From positions 27,306 to 91,305 of the forward strand of contig VXAZ01006384.1 of the NCBI GenBank assembly GCA_013399875.1: a stretch of DNA of 64,000 nucleotides, in the 5' to 3' direction. Source of the DNA: Gymnorhina tibicen. Its lineage: Eukaryota > Chordata > Aves > Passeriformes > Artamidae. The notes beneath the pieces are model-generated. The model was not told the origin of the DNA and did not search any database. It saw only the letters and a program-made list of their open reading frames with translations. Shown in pieces: positions 1 to 11,510 of this stretch; within the stretch, counting starts at the first letter, position 1, and each line of letters opens with the position of its first letter. A program made the translations under genes and the position numbers.

Positions 1-518
1 AAACCTAACAAAGTTGTTGTCAGAACAAACACAGTAAGGTCACATGAAGCATGCTGTTAATAGTTGCAGAGGTCTATCAAAGGAATTAGATTTTTTTTTT
101 TTTCATTTGCGCAGCAATAAAATGTGATAGCTACCCCTTTTCCTCCTGAATATCTACTTACATTTTTCTTACGATACTCAACCTGGTACATCCAAAAATT
201 CTCCATCTCAATTTTGGCGTTGTTTGACTAACATACAACCCGCTCCACCTGAGAAACCTTCCTTGCTCTTGTGCAGAGGGATTTAGTAACAGAACTTGTA
301 AAAGGAGAGGATTGTGTTGCATCTAACCTATCCAGGTCAATCCAGCTGTCTCCTATACAGTTCATGAAGAGACATGTAACTGACACTGAAACACCTTCAA
401 GTACAATCACTTGCTCTTGCTTTATAAAAGCAGTGCTGTTTTATGTGCTTTTAGCAGCACATCATTTGAAGAGAGTATAGCTTGTGGGTCACATAGTCAC
501 GCACAAGGCTAGGACAGT

Positions 519-645
519 ATCATAGAGTCATAGAATCTTTTATGTTGGAAGAGACCTTAAAGATGATCTAAATTTTACTGACCCTGCCATGGACAGAGAC
601 ACTTTCCACTAGACTGGGCTGCCCAAATCTCCCTGGTTTTAGGGC
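519..645 (-). repeat. CR1 LINE 3' end fragment
   Basis: The plus strand reads ATCATAGAGTCATAGAATC, then TTGGAAGAGACCTTAAAGAT and CCTGCCATGGACAGAGACAC. This is the reverse complement of the avian CR1 3' tail with its octamer-like ATTCTATG end. The element therefore lies on the minus strand, with its 3' end at about 519, and fades out after about 645. It is 5'-truncated, as usual for CR1, and several mismatches to the remembered consensus suggest an old copy. Confidence 0.85.
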
Positions 646-3354
646 AACTATGTGATGGCAGTGTCCTCTGTCATTTTTACAGCTCAAAGTTTGTTCACTA
701 AAACATAGACTGAGACCATAGGTTTTAGCTGACATAAATATCCATAAAGAATGAAGCTGAAAGCTAATGATTATTGCTTGTCTTTGTTGAAAATTTGTTT
801 TAAGCACAGTGCTAAAAATGGTGGGCTTGAAAAAAATAATACCAACTTAGCACTTTACACACACTTGCATAGTGTGGCACAATCTATGCAATTTCATTTA
901 TTATTTTGACATATGGATGAAACTCAACTTTTTACTGTAGTTCTAATGTAACTGACTCTGCACATACCCCAAGCACTTACCCATCAGTTTGCTGGGTGGT
1001 CCAGGACCTGCCCCCTGTCAGACTGTGCATACATGATAGGACAAGGTGACCTGAGACAAGGTTACTGACTGAATTGCTCATTCAGAACAACACATTTGAT
1101 TAACTGCTATAGGACTTCTCCATACAGGAATTTCAGGCAGCCTAAAGAGATTCCCCCAGAAGTCTCCTCCTGTACCCAAGACAACTGATAAGCATCACTT
1201 ATCATTTTAACTACCACCCTGGATAGTTAGCACCTGAAGTGAGGGGCTCTGTCAACAGGCAGCTGTTGGGTCAGGACTCCGACTGATCCAAGAGCTGACT
1301 CGTGCAGTTGCTGCCACAGAAATGACCAATTAGCTTATGGGTAAGACACTTGCTGTAAGGCAACAGAAACGATTCCTGCCTATGCAGGGAAGGTCATGTG
1401 CAACAGTCTTACATACACATTTAACATAGGAGGTGTTTTGTATGTAGCTTAGGATAAACAACATGGATCACACATGCTGGGTGATCATACAAGATCACAG
1501 ACCAACTGTATCTAAGATCAAATAAGAACAAATGCAGTTTGAGAAGTCTTGGCTTGGGGAATTTCCCCTGATCCAGGTAATGACGCCCTGCAAAGACAGA
1601 GCCTCCTGTCACTTGTCACCATCTGGACAATGACAAGCAATCCCATTTGAGAGATCTGACTCAGTGCTGGTTGCTTCTCTGAGTATGGACTTCCTTAGCC
1701 ATACTTCAACCTCCAGTAAAAATGCAGTTTTGTCTGTTAGTTTGAAAAAATCACTGTGGATTCCTCCTGCGTGTTCAAAAGATTTTAACTATAGCAAGTG
1801 CTGGTTTAGTTTTCAACTGCACAGAAAAATAATTTGAAGTTACTTTCATTTTTCATAATTTAAAAATGTAATCAAACAAAAAATATTCAAGGGGTTATGT
1901 ATCCAGTGCTCACCATAATTTAAAAGCCAGTAACTCATCTGGGAGTGTTTGCCTTCAAGCAGACTAATTGCTAAATTTAAGCTTTCTTCTGTGTAATTGA
2001 TGAATAAAATGCTTTTTGGTTTAGTTTTCCTTTTTGTTTTTAGTGATTTTTGGTTTGGGGCATTTGGGGCTTTTTCTTCCTGTGTAAACTTAAGTCTGCA
2101 GTCTCTCATAAATGATGGAAAGCTGACCTGTAGTCTGTGTGCCCAACTAATAGTTTTAAAAGATCTGCTCAGAAAAAACTCATCAATATACTATCAATAA
2201 AAACTCTTTATTTAATTGTTTCCTTTCTCTTTTTTTCCCCCCTTAGTTCATTTATTACTGAAGCCTGCTTAATTATTTAAAAGACTTCTCTATTGCCTTT
2301 TAATAATACATTACTCCTGCTGTGGAAAAAGTGAAGCAAATTCATCACCATGAAAACACTGAGGTATCAGAATTGAGAAAATCCTGCAACTGAGAATGCA
2401 AGGGTTGAAATAAAATATACATAACCAAAAACAACAGAGAAGCGAAGCAATGCAGCGCAGCTCTGTTCCACCTGGAAGACATGTCTTCAGCTCCGAATTT
2501 CTACTTCACAAATCTAAACACCCATATACATGGGTTTACTTTATATTAGGGTTTATTCTAACATCACACCACCTCAAATGTCTGCGGAGGAACAGAGACT
2601 ATAAACACCAGTGGCAGGACTTTGCAAAACTGAAGTCTTGGCACGCAGGAATAAACCATGTCCTGAAGGTCAACAAAACCTGGCTATCAGATCTATAACC
2701 CCATGGATAACTCAACAGACTCAGAAAAAAGTCATGGTAATTAGTTCTTAAATGGAGAATTTCTACCTCCAAACCAGTGTGGTTTTTTCTCCTGATTATA
2801 GCAGAATTGAAGCAGGCAGCCTGCTTCTATGCTGTTTAATTCACGGCCCAAAAAATTCTACTTGACTTTTTGAGCCTTTCAGTGCTTTTCTCAGTAGGTT
2901 TTTGTATTTCCACAACTAAGCATGCCACTCTTCTCAAAGCTCTGTAGCAAAGATAGTTTTTTTCCATACAGTTCAAACACTAGAATATTTCATTGCATTT
3001 TGAATTATCTACTACACAAAACTATTATCCTCTCCACTTGAACATGTGGATGAACATTCATCCTCAAATCCAGACCCACGCACTGCTTGTCTTCAATTCA
3101 GACCTTTAAACACCACAGTTTCTGTGCTTGGCTAAGCACATTAACAGCAGGTTTCCAGTGGAGAATCTGACAGGTAAGAATGATGAGCAAGAGCTACCTA
3201 AATGGGATATGGGCCTACCCTTCCAGTGAGGTAACTGTGTGCATCTAGAACACATTTTCCTAAAGAGTCTCCCACTCCGCTACTCTTGGGCACAGGTGTA
3301 CCACAAGGTCAATGCTTAAACTTTTTCATAGCTCCAGCTACAAACTTTATTCAG

Positions 3355-3766
3355 TATGATAGAAAGGCTGAGAGAATTGGGATTTTTCAGCCTGGAAAAG
3401 AGAAGGCCTCTGGTGACCTAACTGCAACCTTCCAGTACCTGAAGGGTGCCTAAATGAAGGCTGGAGAGAGACTACAAGAGCATGGAGTGACAGGACAAGG
3501 GGGAATGGCTTCAAACTCAAAGAGGGCAGGTAGAGATTAGATACTAGGAAAAAATTCCTTACTGTGAAGGTGGTGAGGCACTGGAACAGGTTGCCCACAG
3601 AAGTTGTGGCTGCCTTATCCCTGGAAGTGTTCAAGGCCAGGCTGGATGGGGTTCTGAGCAACCTGGTCTAGTGGGAGGTGTCCCTGCCCATGGCAGGGGG
3701 GTTGGAACTAGATGATTTTTAAGGTCCCTTCCAATACAAGCCATTTTATGATTCCATGATTTTATG
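3355..3766 (+). repeat. CR1 LINE 3' end fragment
   Basis: Hallmarks of the CR1 3' region appear in order on the plus strand: TTTTTCAGCCTGGAAAAGAG, CTGGAACAGGTTGCCCA, TTCAAGGCCAGGCTGGATGG, TGGCAGGGGGGTTGGAACTA and the terminal ATTTTATGATTCCATGATTT octamer-type repeats. It is 5'-truncated at about 3355. The frame on the opposite strand (3347-3661) is only the antisense of this repeat. Confidence 0.92.
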
Positions 3767-6700
3767 GGTGAACAAGATCTCTCAATTTCACACTCAGGAA
3801 ACACAATCTAACTGTAGTTCCACAGCCTTTTCCAGCAGCAGTCAGTTTCCTGATGCCACAGTTGCAGCTGTGCAGCCCTAATTGCTATTGCGTTTGAAAA
3901 AGAGATCCTCATGAGGCTATATCCAAGTGATGGTCTGCTTTGGTTTAAAACATTTTCTGATAAACGGACTTTGGAAATTTATGTCAATTGTACAGATCTC
4001 ATATGTGTGGCAAATGTTAAAAAAGACTCTTAACTGCCTTTATTCAAAAGACACTGAGGATTTTTCAGCTTTTATCAAATACACAAGTACGACACTTTCC
4101 CCACAAACTCACTGTCCAGACCACCTCTGATTCAAGTGAAAGCATGCATCACTAAACCAGGCTGCAGCTGGGCAGCTAATAGTCTCCACTGTTAAATATT
4201 AAACAGGTACTTCTTTAAACCATTTATTTATTCACAGAAGTCTGCTACCTGCCTCCTACATCACAGGGTTACCAGAGTTTATTACAGCAAAATCATACAT
4301 GGGCAGTGAGCACTTTACTCTTCTCATACACCTTACCAAACACTTCTTTTGAGGAGAAATACCCAGGAATGACTGACAATCCTGGGAGACTAACCAGGAA
4401 TAAAACTGGAATCAGGGCATCTTAAGTACACACAGATACAGTGATCTGTATCTTTCTTACCATCACAGTCATTGCATGTCTTTCCTAACAGTAGCAAACT
4501 ATACCCAGCTGCAGGTTAGCTGAATACTTCTGAATTGTTAGCTTCTTAGAATAGTCTCTGGACACTTCCAAATGGCATCCTACCAAGCATTCTGCTGTAA
4601 ATGTATTACCCAAATGCTCAGCACTGGGGAGTAACAGTCACCTTCTTGTGAAAAAAGGCAAAGGAGGCTGTTGTATTTAATGGGTCTCAACCACAAATCA
4701 TTCTTCTAGCTTCATGGGTCTGCAGCGGACAGCTTCTAGCTACATAAAAAGTGACTGTTGTTTGTATCTTAAGAAGTCTTAGGAGTTTCAATACCACATG
4801 ATTAAGAACACAATATTATTACAAATATTTTCAGGTAAGTTCTATTTCTAAAAGAAACTTCTTTTGCTAAAAAACAACTTGAGGATAATTTTCAAAACAG
4901 ATCTGCAAAATAACTGAAGGCAAAAAACCCACCCAATTTGCATTACTTATCTACAGCAACTTGATACTTCTGGGGCAAGAAAATGGTGTCTGCCTGAACG
5001 TAAAAAACCTCTTATTTCCAGGTCAATGCTATAAATCAGACTGAAAAACATCTCTGGCATATACTAGTTAGATAGACTTAAAAGCCCCCATCTGAGATCC
5101 TGCTTCTTTCTTGAGGGAGACAGAAGAACAATTTACAATTAGATGAATAGGCTTCAACTATATTTTTATTACATTGACCACTTATGGTCACTTAGTCAAC
5201 ATGAGCTATTTTTGCCCAATTTACAGCTAAGCAATTCTAGGAACACTTCATTAAAGAAAGCAGACAGTTTTTGAGTTGCCATCTAAATTAAAGAATCCAG
5301 TAAAGCAAATACATACCTCTTCTTCAGGGAAAAACAAATTCCTACTCAGTCCCAAGTCCCTTCTACAATAAGTCTTCTCTTCAATCTTCTGTAGTTCTTC
5401 TAAATTACTTGTGTAATTTACTTCTTCCTTCCAAGAACACAGACTGTTTGTACATCTACAACCATCGTTTATCTCTTCACTAAGTATACTAACTGTCATT
5501 ATAAATCACTGTTTTGATTTCAGCTAGCCCTGAAAGTTTCAGTCAGGTTCTTATCTGACACGGTAAGAAAAATATTGAATGAGAAATTAAATTTTGGTGC
5601 AAAATGGGAACCTCTATGTACTTCAATATCTAATGTATGCAGAGACCAATAAAAACACTTGTTTTGTTCACTGTATGACCATACCAGGCTGAATCATATC
5701 AGCACATTTCAGAAAAGTTCAATTCTGCAATATGCACCTGGATTTTGGAGAGCAGGTGAAGCACCTTCAGGAAGAACTTGGTGCTCTCAGGATCCTCAAC
5801 CCAATGTCACCAAGACCATCATGTTACTCAGTGTTATAATCAGTCAGGAAGCAACAGCAAGTTCTTTGATCCTCCAAGCAGTAACGGCATTTACAGACAA
5901 TATGGTAAACAAAATGTGTAGCAAAAGACTAATGTGATCTATTTAAAAATGGGGATAGAAATAATTTCAATTTTGTAAATTTTCAAAGTTAAGTTAAAAA
6001 TAATTGTTTCCCACATAAAATTATCCAGGAAGATTTCTTCAGCCCTCATGTGACTGCAAAACCACTCTGTAATACACATAATATTTAAAATATTTGTAGA
6101 AATAACTTTTGCAATATAGTTGTTTGTTTGGGCTTTTTTTAAGGTTCAATTGGGTTTACTATTAAGAATCAAGAAAAAAACTTAAACATACTCATCACCG
6201 TGTTTCCGTAAGTTTTGCAGGAAAAATAAAATCTGGAAGCTATATGTCTCAATCAGCTTGCATGTTTTTTTAGCATCTCAAACACCATGCTCCAAAAATC
6301 TCTTCCCATTTGTAGAATACTAGCCTTCCTCATTTTGAAGGCAGATAAACAAATCAGAAGCCTGTCACAGATCTACATGGCATGTGATCTTTTTTCACCA
6401 TCTGAATTCCCTTTGCAGTAGCTGAGGTGTCTTGGATAGTTCTGATGCATTCCTAGAACCTTACAATAATTCAGTTTAAAATACTAAAATAACACACAAG
6501 AAGTTCTACTTCCGCTGTTCTTCCAAAAAAACCCCCAAACAAAGGTCACAGCAATAAAGAGGATGGAGCAAACGTTTGCAGGGACTTGCCACTGAAGTAA
6601 TAACATAGGAACATGCAATAGATTATTTTTGGTCAGTAAATTTAGCCTACCAGCTCTTTTCATATCAGGCATAATTTTAACCCATTTAACAGTTGTTTAT

Positions 6701-7429
6701 GAGTTTATTTTATAAAATAATGCAGAAAACTCATAAAACTTGAAGTAAGTATTATCTTACAGACAGCTGGCACCACAACCTGGTAGACAATCCTGATCCA
6801 ACTTAAACCTCATGCCAAAAGTACAGAATTTCAGAAATGCTGACGCTGTAAATCTGAACAACTGCCTTCAATACTCAGGTTGCTGTAAATACACTTTATG
6901 GTGATAATATAATACACCGAGGCTCATAATATATTTCTAGAGACTGCAAGTTGACATGAGCTTTTCCAGAATATGAATCTGATTGGTGATACCATCATAA
7001 AGAGTATTAACAGATTTCTGACAGAACTGTTGGGATTGTTATGTGACAGAAAATGATACATAAAAACTTAAGAGTTAACAAAAGCACAAAAAGATAGACA
7101 GCAGAAAAGTGTTTGGTTGCTATTCTAAAATATATTATGGCAGTAAAAAATATAACAGCATTTGTTTCAGAAAAGATAGGTAAAGAGCTTCATGTGACAA
7201 ATGCTTGTACAGCATATTTGGGGTCAACAGTGTTTAATAAAGAAAAATTTGGCTGCCTGATAATGCATGCTTACTTCTCTTATGGTCTCTGGAGTACAAA
7301 TTTAAAACAAAGCACTTTTTCAAGAATGAGACACAGAATAGGAATAAAATGCACCCTCCTTCACTGCCATACACTTCACAAAGGAATGAGACATAGATAA
7401 CCTGGGAGGTGAAGGCTTTGTGTACTCAC

Positions 7430-8581
7430 ATCTCCATCTAGTGGCCTCTGGTCGTCAGAATCCCTGGATGGACTGATGTCCTGCCGCATCACCCAGATAG
7501 GCTCCTTAGGTTCATCAGGGGTGTAGGGAGAACGGATGGTCCTTGTCTTCACTTCCTCAATAGCCTCTTTAATATCCTTGATAGCCAGTGAAATTGCATC
7601 TCTTTTTTCCTTGCTGTACCTCTGTACAGATTCTCCTGAGCTGGATGTAACTCGAGAACCTGATGTGAGCTGGCCATTACTTTCATGCCCACCACTGACA
7701 AGAGCCTGACCATGCTCCAAACTCTGCTCTGACTCTGGCATGTCTTCAGCTGCCTTGTCTAAGCTCTGGGAGCTCATGCTCTGCTTCACCTCTGCTACAA
7801 TCTGATCAATGTCCTCCTCTTGTTCGTAACTATCCATTCTTGGGTAAGGTGCAAACTCTGCTTCCTTTTCAGGGCTGTCAGACTCTCCGTCCGATCGTTC
7901 ATCATAATGGTGAAGGCGGGCACCAAGTGCCTCCTTGCGGTAATTGTCGGCTTCCTCCCTCTCCCGCTCATACTGCTGGATGCCCTCCCTGACATCGAGA
8001 TCTGGTGTGTCTCCTATTTCCTCATACACATGCTCCTGCAGTCCATAGTCAGCGTAAGCCTCAGCATACTGCTCATCCTCCCCTCGGTGGAAGAGGCGAT
8101 GTGTGTAGACGTAACCCGAGTAGGCTGCATTCATGGCTTCCTCATGCTCGATGGAATGGAAATGTAAGTGATTGGGCAATGTTCGGTTGTGAACGGCCTC
8201 GCCATGCTCAGCTTCGGCATTCTCCGTGTACTCCTCAGACTCAGGCCTGTACTGCACTGCATATGCACTCTCATCCTCGTTTTCCTGCACTCTCTCGATA
8301 TCGTAACTGTCCTCCACTGTGGCTATCACATCCCCTTCTGCAGTATCTGTGTGATTGTGGAAACCACTCTCAGTGCTGGCTGACCGAGCTAACATGCCTT
8401 CCTCCTCCTGCCCAGACAGACCCACGTGGCTGCTGTTGGTATGCCTTGGGTAGCGAGCCGCATACCTCTGTTCCTCTTCCACCTCTGAGTGCTCCAGGTC
8501 AGCCTCCACTGACTCATTCACTGCTCTGTTCGCTGGCTCTTCACTGATCTCCCCCTCAGGTGGTCCAACCAAATGGTTCAT
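7430..8581 (-). CDS. APBA1: APBA1 (Mint1/X11-alpha) first coding exon, N-terminal 384 residues (partial CDS)
   Basis: APBA1 is a neuronal adaptor that binds Munc18-1, CASK and, through its C-terminal PTB and PDZ domains, APP and other membrane partners at the presynapse and in the secretory pathway. Only the N-terminal part is here. Seen: an acidic, low-complexity N-terminus; the conserved block LARSASTESGFHNHTDTAEG near residues 64-83; a Munc18-interacting region around residues 200-285 (YEREREEADNYRKEALG, then DIDQIVAEVKQSMSSQSLDK); and a CASK-binding region around 321-384 with the helix RYSKEKRDAISLAIKDIKEA and the IWVMR motif at 362-366. The start is the ATG at 8581, matching the mammalian MNHL start, with G at -3. 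An in-frame TTG two codons upstream is not the start. The exon ends after GAT at 7430 in phase 0, before GTGAGT. Continuing the frame past the donor adds 19 unrelated residues and a stop at 7376. Compared with my memory of the human protein, the Gln/Pro-rich stretch after residue 37 is replaced by a shorter segment. APBA2 and APBA3 fit less well because of the near-identical X11-alpha blocks. Confidence 0.96.
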
Positions 8582-8606
8582 GGCCAAGTTTTGGAGAGTA
8601 GGTTAC

Positions 8607-8621
8607 TTATTCTGTTGACAT
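8607..8621 (-). promoter_or_regulatory. Upstream ORF in APBA1 5' leader (4 codons)
   Basis: In the exon 2 leader the ATG at 8621-8619 opens a frame reading M-S-T-E and then TAA at 8609-8607. It ends 25 nt before the main ATG at 8581. Its context has A at -3 and T at +4, so initiation there would be moderate. A terminating uORF this close could reduce or tune translation of APBA1. The ORF is certain from the sequence; its use is inferred. Confidence 0.6.
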
Positions 8622-8777
8622 TTTGTCTATCACAGCTGCAAAGAAATAAAAAAAAACCTCTGACATTACTCCCAATAAAAAAAAAGTGGAGTCAATAAAC
8701 AGAAGCAACAAAACACACCCTTCCTTCCCAGCAGACAAACATTTGACTCAGTTCTGCAGTCAGGTTATAGACAGCAC

Positions 8778-9300
8778 TGATGCCATGATGATTTTTCGCC
8801 TTTTTATATGCCCCTTTTATATACCCCTTTCCTATACCCTTTTATATAGCTTTTAAGTATCCTTAGTGCTTTTAGCCCACATACTTGTAATCCCTAAGTC
8901 TGATAACCAGCTTAGACCCAAAGTTCCGTTAAACCAAGAGACCAAACATCTTGGAAGCCTCACAGCTGCGGGTCAGAAAGCCCCAGACACCAAGGTCCTC
9001 TCCAGAACACATTCTGTAAACCAAGATAGGCCCATCGAGGGAGAAGGCTCCTCAGGGCGGGGGCTTCTCTCGAGCCTCTCACTGGGGAATCTTAGATGGA
9101 TATGCTAATGTGAAAGGTCTATAATTGTATACGCAGATCATCGGGGGGGTGCGTTTTCAGTGTGCACTCTGGGGTGCATTTCAGTGCATTCTACCTGGAT
9201 GTGGTGCACCTAAGGATCCTGAAATAAATACTGAAGTAAAATCCCTTTTTCCCCTCTAACCATGTTTGGCTTTTAATTTTAAAACCAGGGAAAGGCAACA
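8778..9300 (+). mobile_element. Solo LTR of an endogenous retrovirus (4-bp TSD GCAC)
   Basis: The element starts TGATGCC at 8778 and ends GGCAACA at 9300, an imperfect (6 of 7) terminal inverted repeat of the TG...CA type. It is flanked by identical 4-bp GCAC at 8774-8777 and 9301-9304. AATAAA is at 9223-9228, followed by a U5-like segment. Near the left end (8799-8855) are several imperfect copies of a CCCCTTTTATAT unit. No internal viral genes are present, so this is a recombined solo LTR of 523 bp. A 4-bp target duplication suggests a class I (gammaretrovirus-like) source. It is antisense to APBA1 and 142 intron bases upstream of the exon 2 acceptor. Confidence 0.85.
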
Positions 9301-10789
9301 GCACAACAGTATGATCTCCCATGCAAATGATCACCAACAGCAGCAACCAACAACAGCACCCTTGGGGACTGCACTTCTCACTTCCATGGACAAACTCTTC
9401 GTGGAAAAATCATTTCCAAACAACCCCTTGGAGAGGCTTGTATGGACTGCAGTGGCATTGCAGTGATGCTGGCCTATTAGAAAAGCTAATTTTTGCCAGG
9501 ACTTGAACCATGGCAGAGATAACAGAAATATTTCACCTTTGCTACAGCACTCTCCTACAGCTCGCTAACTTGGGGCAAAGGAAGGATGCTGTAATGTAAA
9601 CCAGCAGATTTAGCCCTGTCACAGCAGTCTGCAGTTACTTAGATACATGACAGCCATGCATTCAACACCTCTTCAGCATGACATCTTCAGGTGAGCTAGT
9701 CACCCTATGCACTTTTGAAAAATCAGTAGAAATGAAAGTGCACTCTAAGGGTGCGGTACATCTGAAGCACCTGTTTCTTCTCTCTAGAGAAGCACACGAC
9801 AACTAGATACAGTAATCTTTCTGGAATCCATCTATAATCAGTTAAGACAGCTTCTTTCCTAAAACATGGAGAAGCCATTACTAATATTCCTAACCCTGAC
9901 CACACTGAGACTAGTAGCACATCTCAGCCTTGCTGACTTTGAGTACAAAATCTCAAAAGATTACAGAATTACTAGAGAGATCTGCCAATAATAAAAAAAA
10001 TGCAGGGAACAGAAACAGGCCTGTCTAGCTTATAAGGTTTCATTTTTACAGAACAGCTTCAGCTATGTGGAACCTTGCTCTATGTTTTTAAGATGCAGTG
10101 TCATGAAGAGGACATGTAATGTTCTTTTAGCTACCTAAATCAAGCCACATATCCACAAATAAAATACAGCTCTAGCTTGTGACTTATTGGTAAGTACTAA
10201 AAGAAAAGGTACCTGCTGGAAAACTGCTAACTTGAAGGATCTATAAAAGCATGTGTCAATTACTAACTAAAAAATTATTGTGAATGTGAAATAGAACTTG
10301 GATCAAATCTAGTAAACTGAGGCAGGGAGGCTCAGGTGGCACTTTGCTGATTAAATGTGTGCAGAAGAGCAATGGGAATAACTTCCTGTGATGAGAAAGC
10401 AAAAACAATTTCAGTTGCTCTCTGTTAGAAAAGTTGACAGACAGGCAAGCCAAGGTGTGAGTCACTTATACTATACTTCCACAGGAAATCCAGAGGGTGC
10501 ACCTTTCAGCTCAGTGAACACTCCTCGTTTTTGTTACACCTAATGTTTTAGCCTTTTAAACACAAGAGTCCTTAAAAAAAAATACAGTTGTAAAGTGATA
10601 GCTAATAAATTATATTAGCTGGACCTATAAGGATGTTGTACACAAATTAATCCCTTTTCAAAATAACTACAACAAAACTCAGTTTGTTTTTTCCAGCTAA
10701 GGAAAGTGTGTTAGTAAGGCTTCAGTAACAAGATAAGGTCTTTGGCAAGACTTCCAAGCCATTAGGAAAGAATGGGCAGAGTACAGGTG

Positions 10790-11510
10790 TATATGCTGGT
10801 GTGCACCAGAACTAATATACCGCTCTCCCCCCACACAGCATATGATATGTTAAGCAAGCAAGAACAAGACTGGAAAGCTTTCCACTTTTAGCCCACAGAA
10901 AGGGTGAAAATCCCAAGGCATAACAGCTCCTTGAAAAGTCCTTCCCAAGGAGGATTACAGCAGAGGAATACATTCTGTGCAGGTAGCTCGGTTTGCAGCC
11001 CGCAATGTGAGCTGCAGATTGAGCTCTGGGTGGCAGAAGCCCCAGGCAAGAGGATGGGAAGTGCCAACTCTTTGCATAACACAAGACGAGAAGATGCTGG
11101 CGTCAGCCAGGTGGATGGATAGGATGGACACTGAGACACAGCTGGAGCCACAGACTCAGACTCGGGAGGGAAAGCAAGACTTTGGAGCCCTTGGACCGCG
11201 AGGGCTAAAAGCCCAGGGGTTCCTTTGTTCAGGCTCCCTCCTCGGAGGCTCAGAGCTCGAGCTGTTTCTGTGTTACCACACCGTGAATAAATGGCTTTAT
11301 GGAAAGAGACATCCAAGCCTCTGCTGCGGGAAACCTGGGGTCAAACCAGCCAGGAAACCTGGCCTGACCCTGTGAGAATGTGTAGGAGTCAGGTGGGGAC
11401 CCATCAGGTCACTGGAGTGGCTGCTGTGAAGGGGCTTTGGTCCCAGCAGTGACAGTCTCTGGCGGTGGGAGTGCGACTGCCAGAGTCTCATGGATGGTCA
11501 GGCTGGGAAG
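10790..11510 (+). mobile_element. Probable ERV LTR-like segment, boundaries unresolved
   Basis: This is an abrupt GC-rich island of about 700 bp inside AT-rich intron DNA. On the plus strand it carries an AATAAA (GTGAATAAATGGCTTTATGG near 11283-11302) followed by CTCTGCTGCGGGAAACC and a GC-rich tail. The composition and the AATAAA-plus-U5 arrangement are like avian class II LTRs. I could not find matching target duplications or convincing TG...CA ends, so this may be a truncated element. Open frames on both strands here are composition artefacts. Confidence 0.4.

Larger units (their letters stand above)
1..7429 (-). other. APBA1 intron 2, 5' part (incomplete)
   Basis: The intron begins at the GTGAGT donor at 7429 and leaves the window at base 1. 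I looked for the next APBA1 coding exon (the linker and PTB start, FPTYVEV...IDGIIFAANYLGS-like) in the minus-strand frames and did not find it. The stretch is AT-rich and unremarkable apart from two CR1 tails at 519-645 and 3355-3766. The intervals 646-3354 and 3767-7429 hold nothing else I can name. Confidence 0.8.
7430..8635 (-). other. APBA1: APBA1 exon 2 (5' UTR tail plus first coding segment)
   Basis: The exon is 1,206 nt. On the minus strand the acceptor is a T-rich tract ending TTTCTTTGCAG, with the AG at 8637-8636 and the first exon base at 8635. The donor is GAT|GTGAGT, with intron bases starting at 7429. The first 54 nt (8635-8582) are untranslated and hold a short upstream ORF. 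The large single N-terminal exon matches the mammalian APBA1 gene layout, where exon 1 is non-coding and exon 2 carries the start. Exon boundaries are read from splice signals and homology, not from transcripts. Confidence 0.9.

Noticed and set aside
7376..7429. Extension of the APBA1 frame to a stop at 7376
   Set aside because: A consensus GTGAGT donor follows codon 384, and homology ends there; the 19 extra residues are translated intron.
8005..8547. 180-residue plus-strand open frame (and others) inside the APBA1 exon
   Set aside because: It is the antisense shadow of a long GC-rich coding exon; the composition is not protein-like and the minus-strand protein is unmistakable.
10888..11375. 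Overlapping 132- and 142-residue open frames on opposite strands
   Set aside because: They lie in a GC-rich LTR-like patch, with no recognisable protein family.
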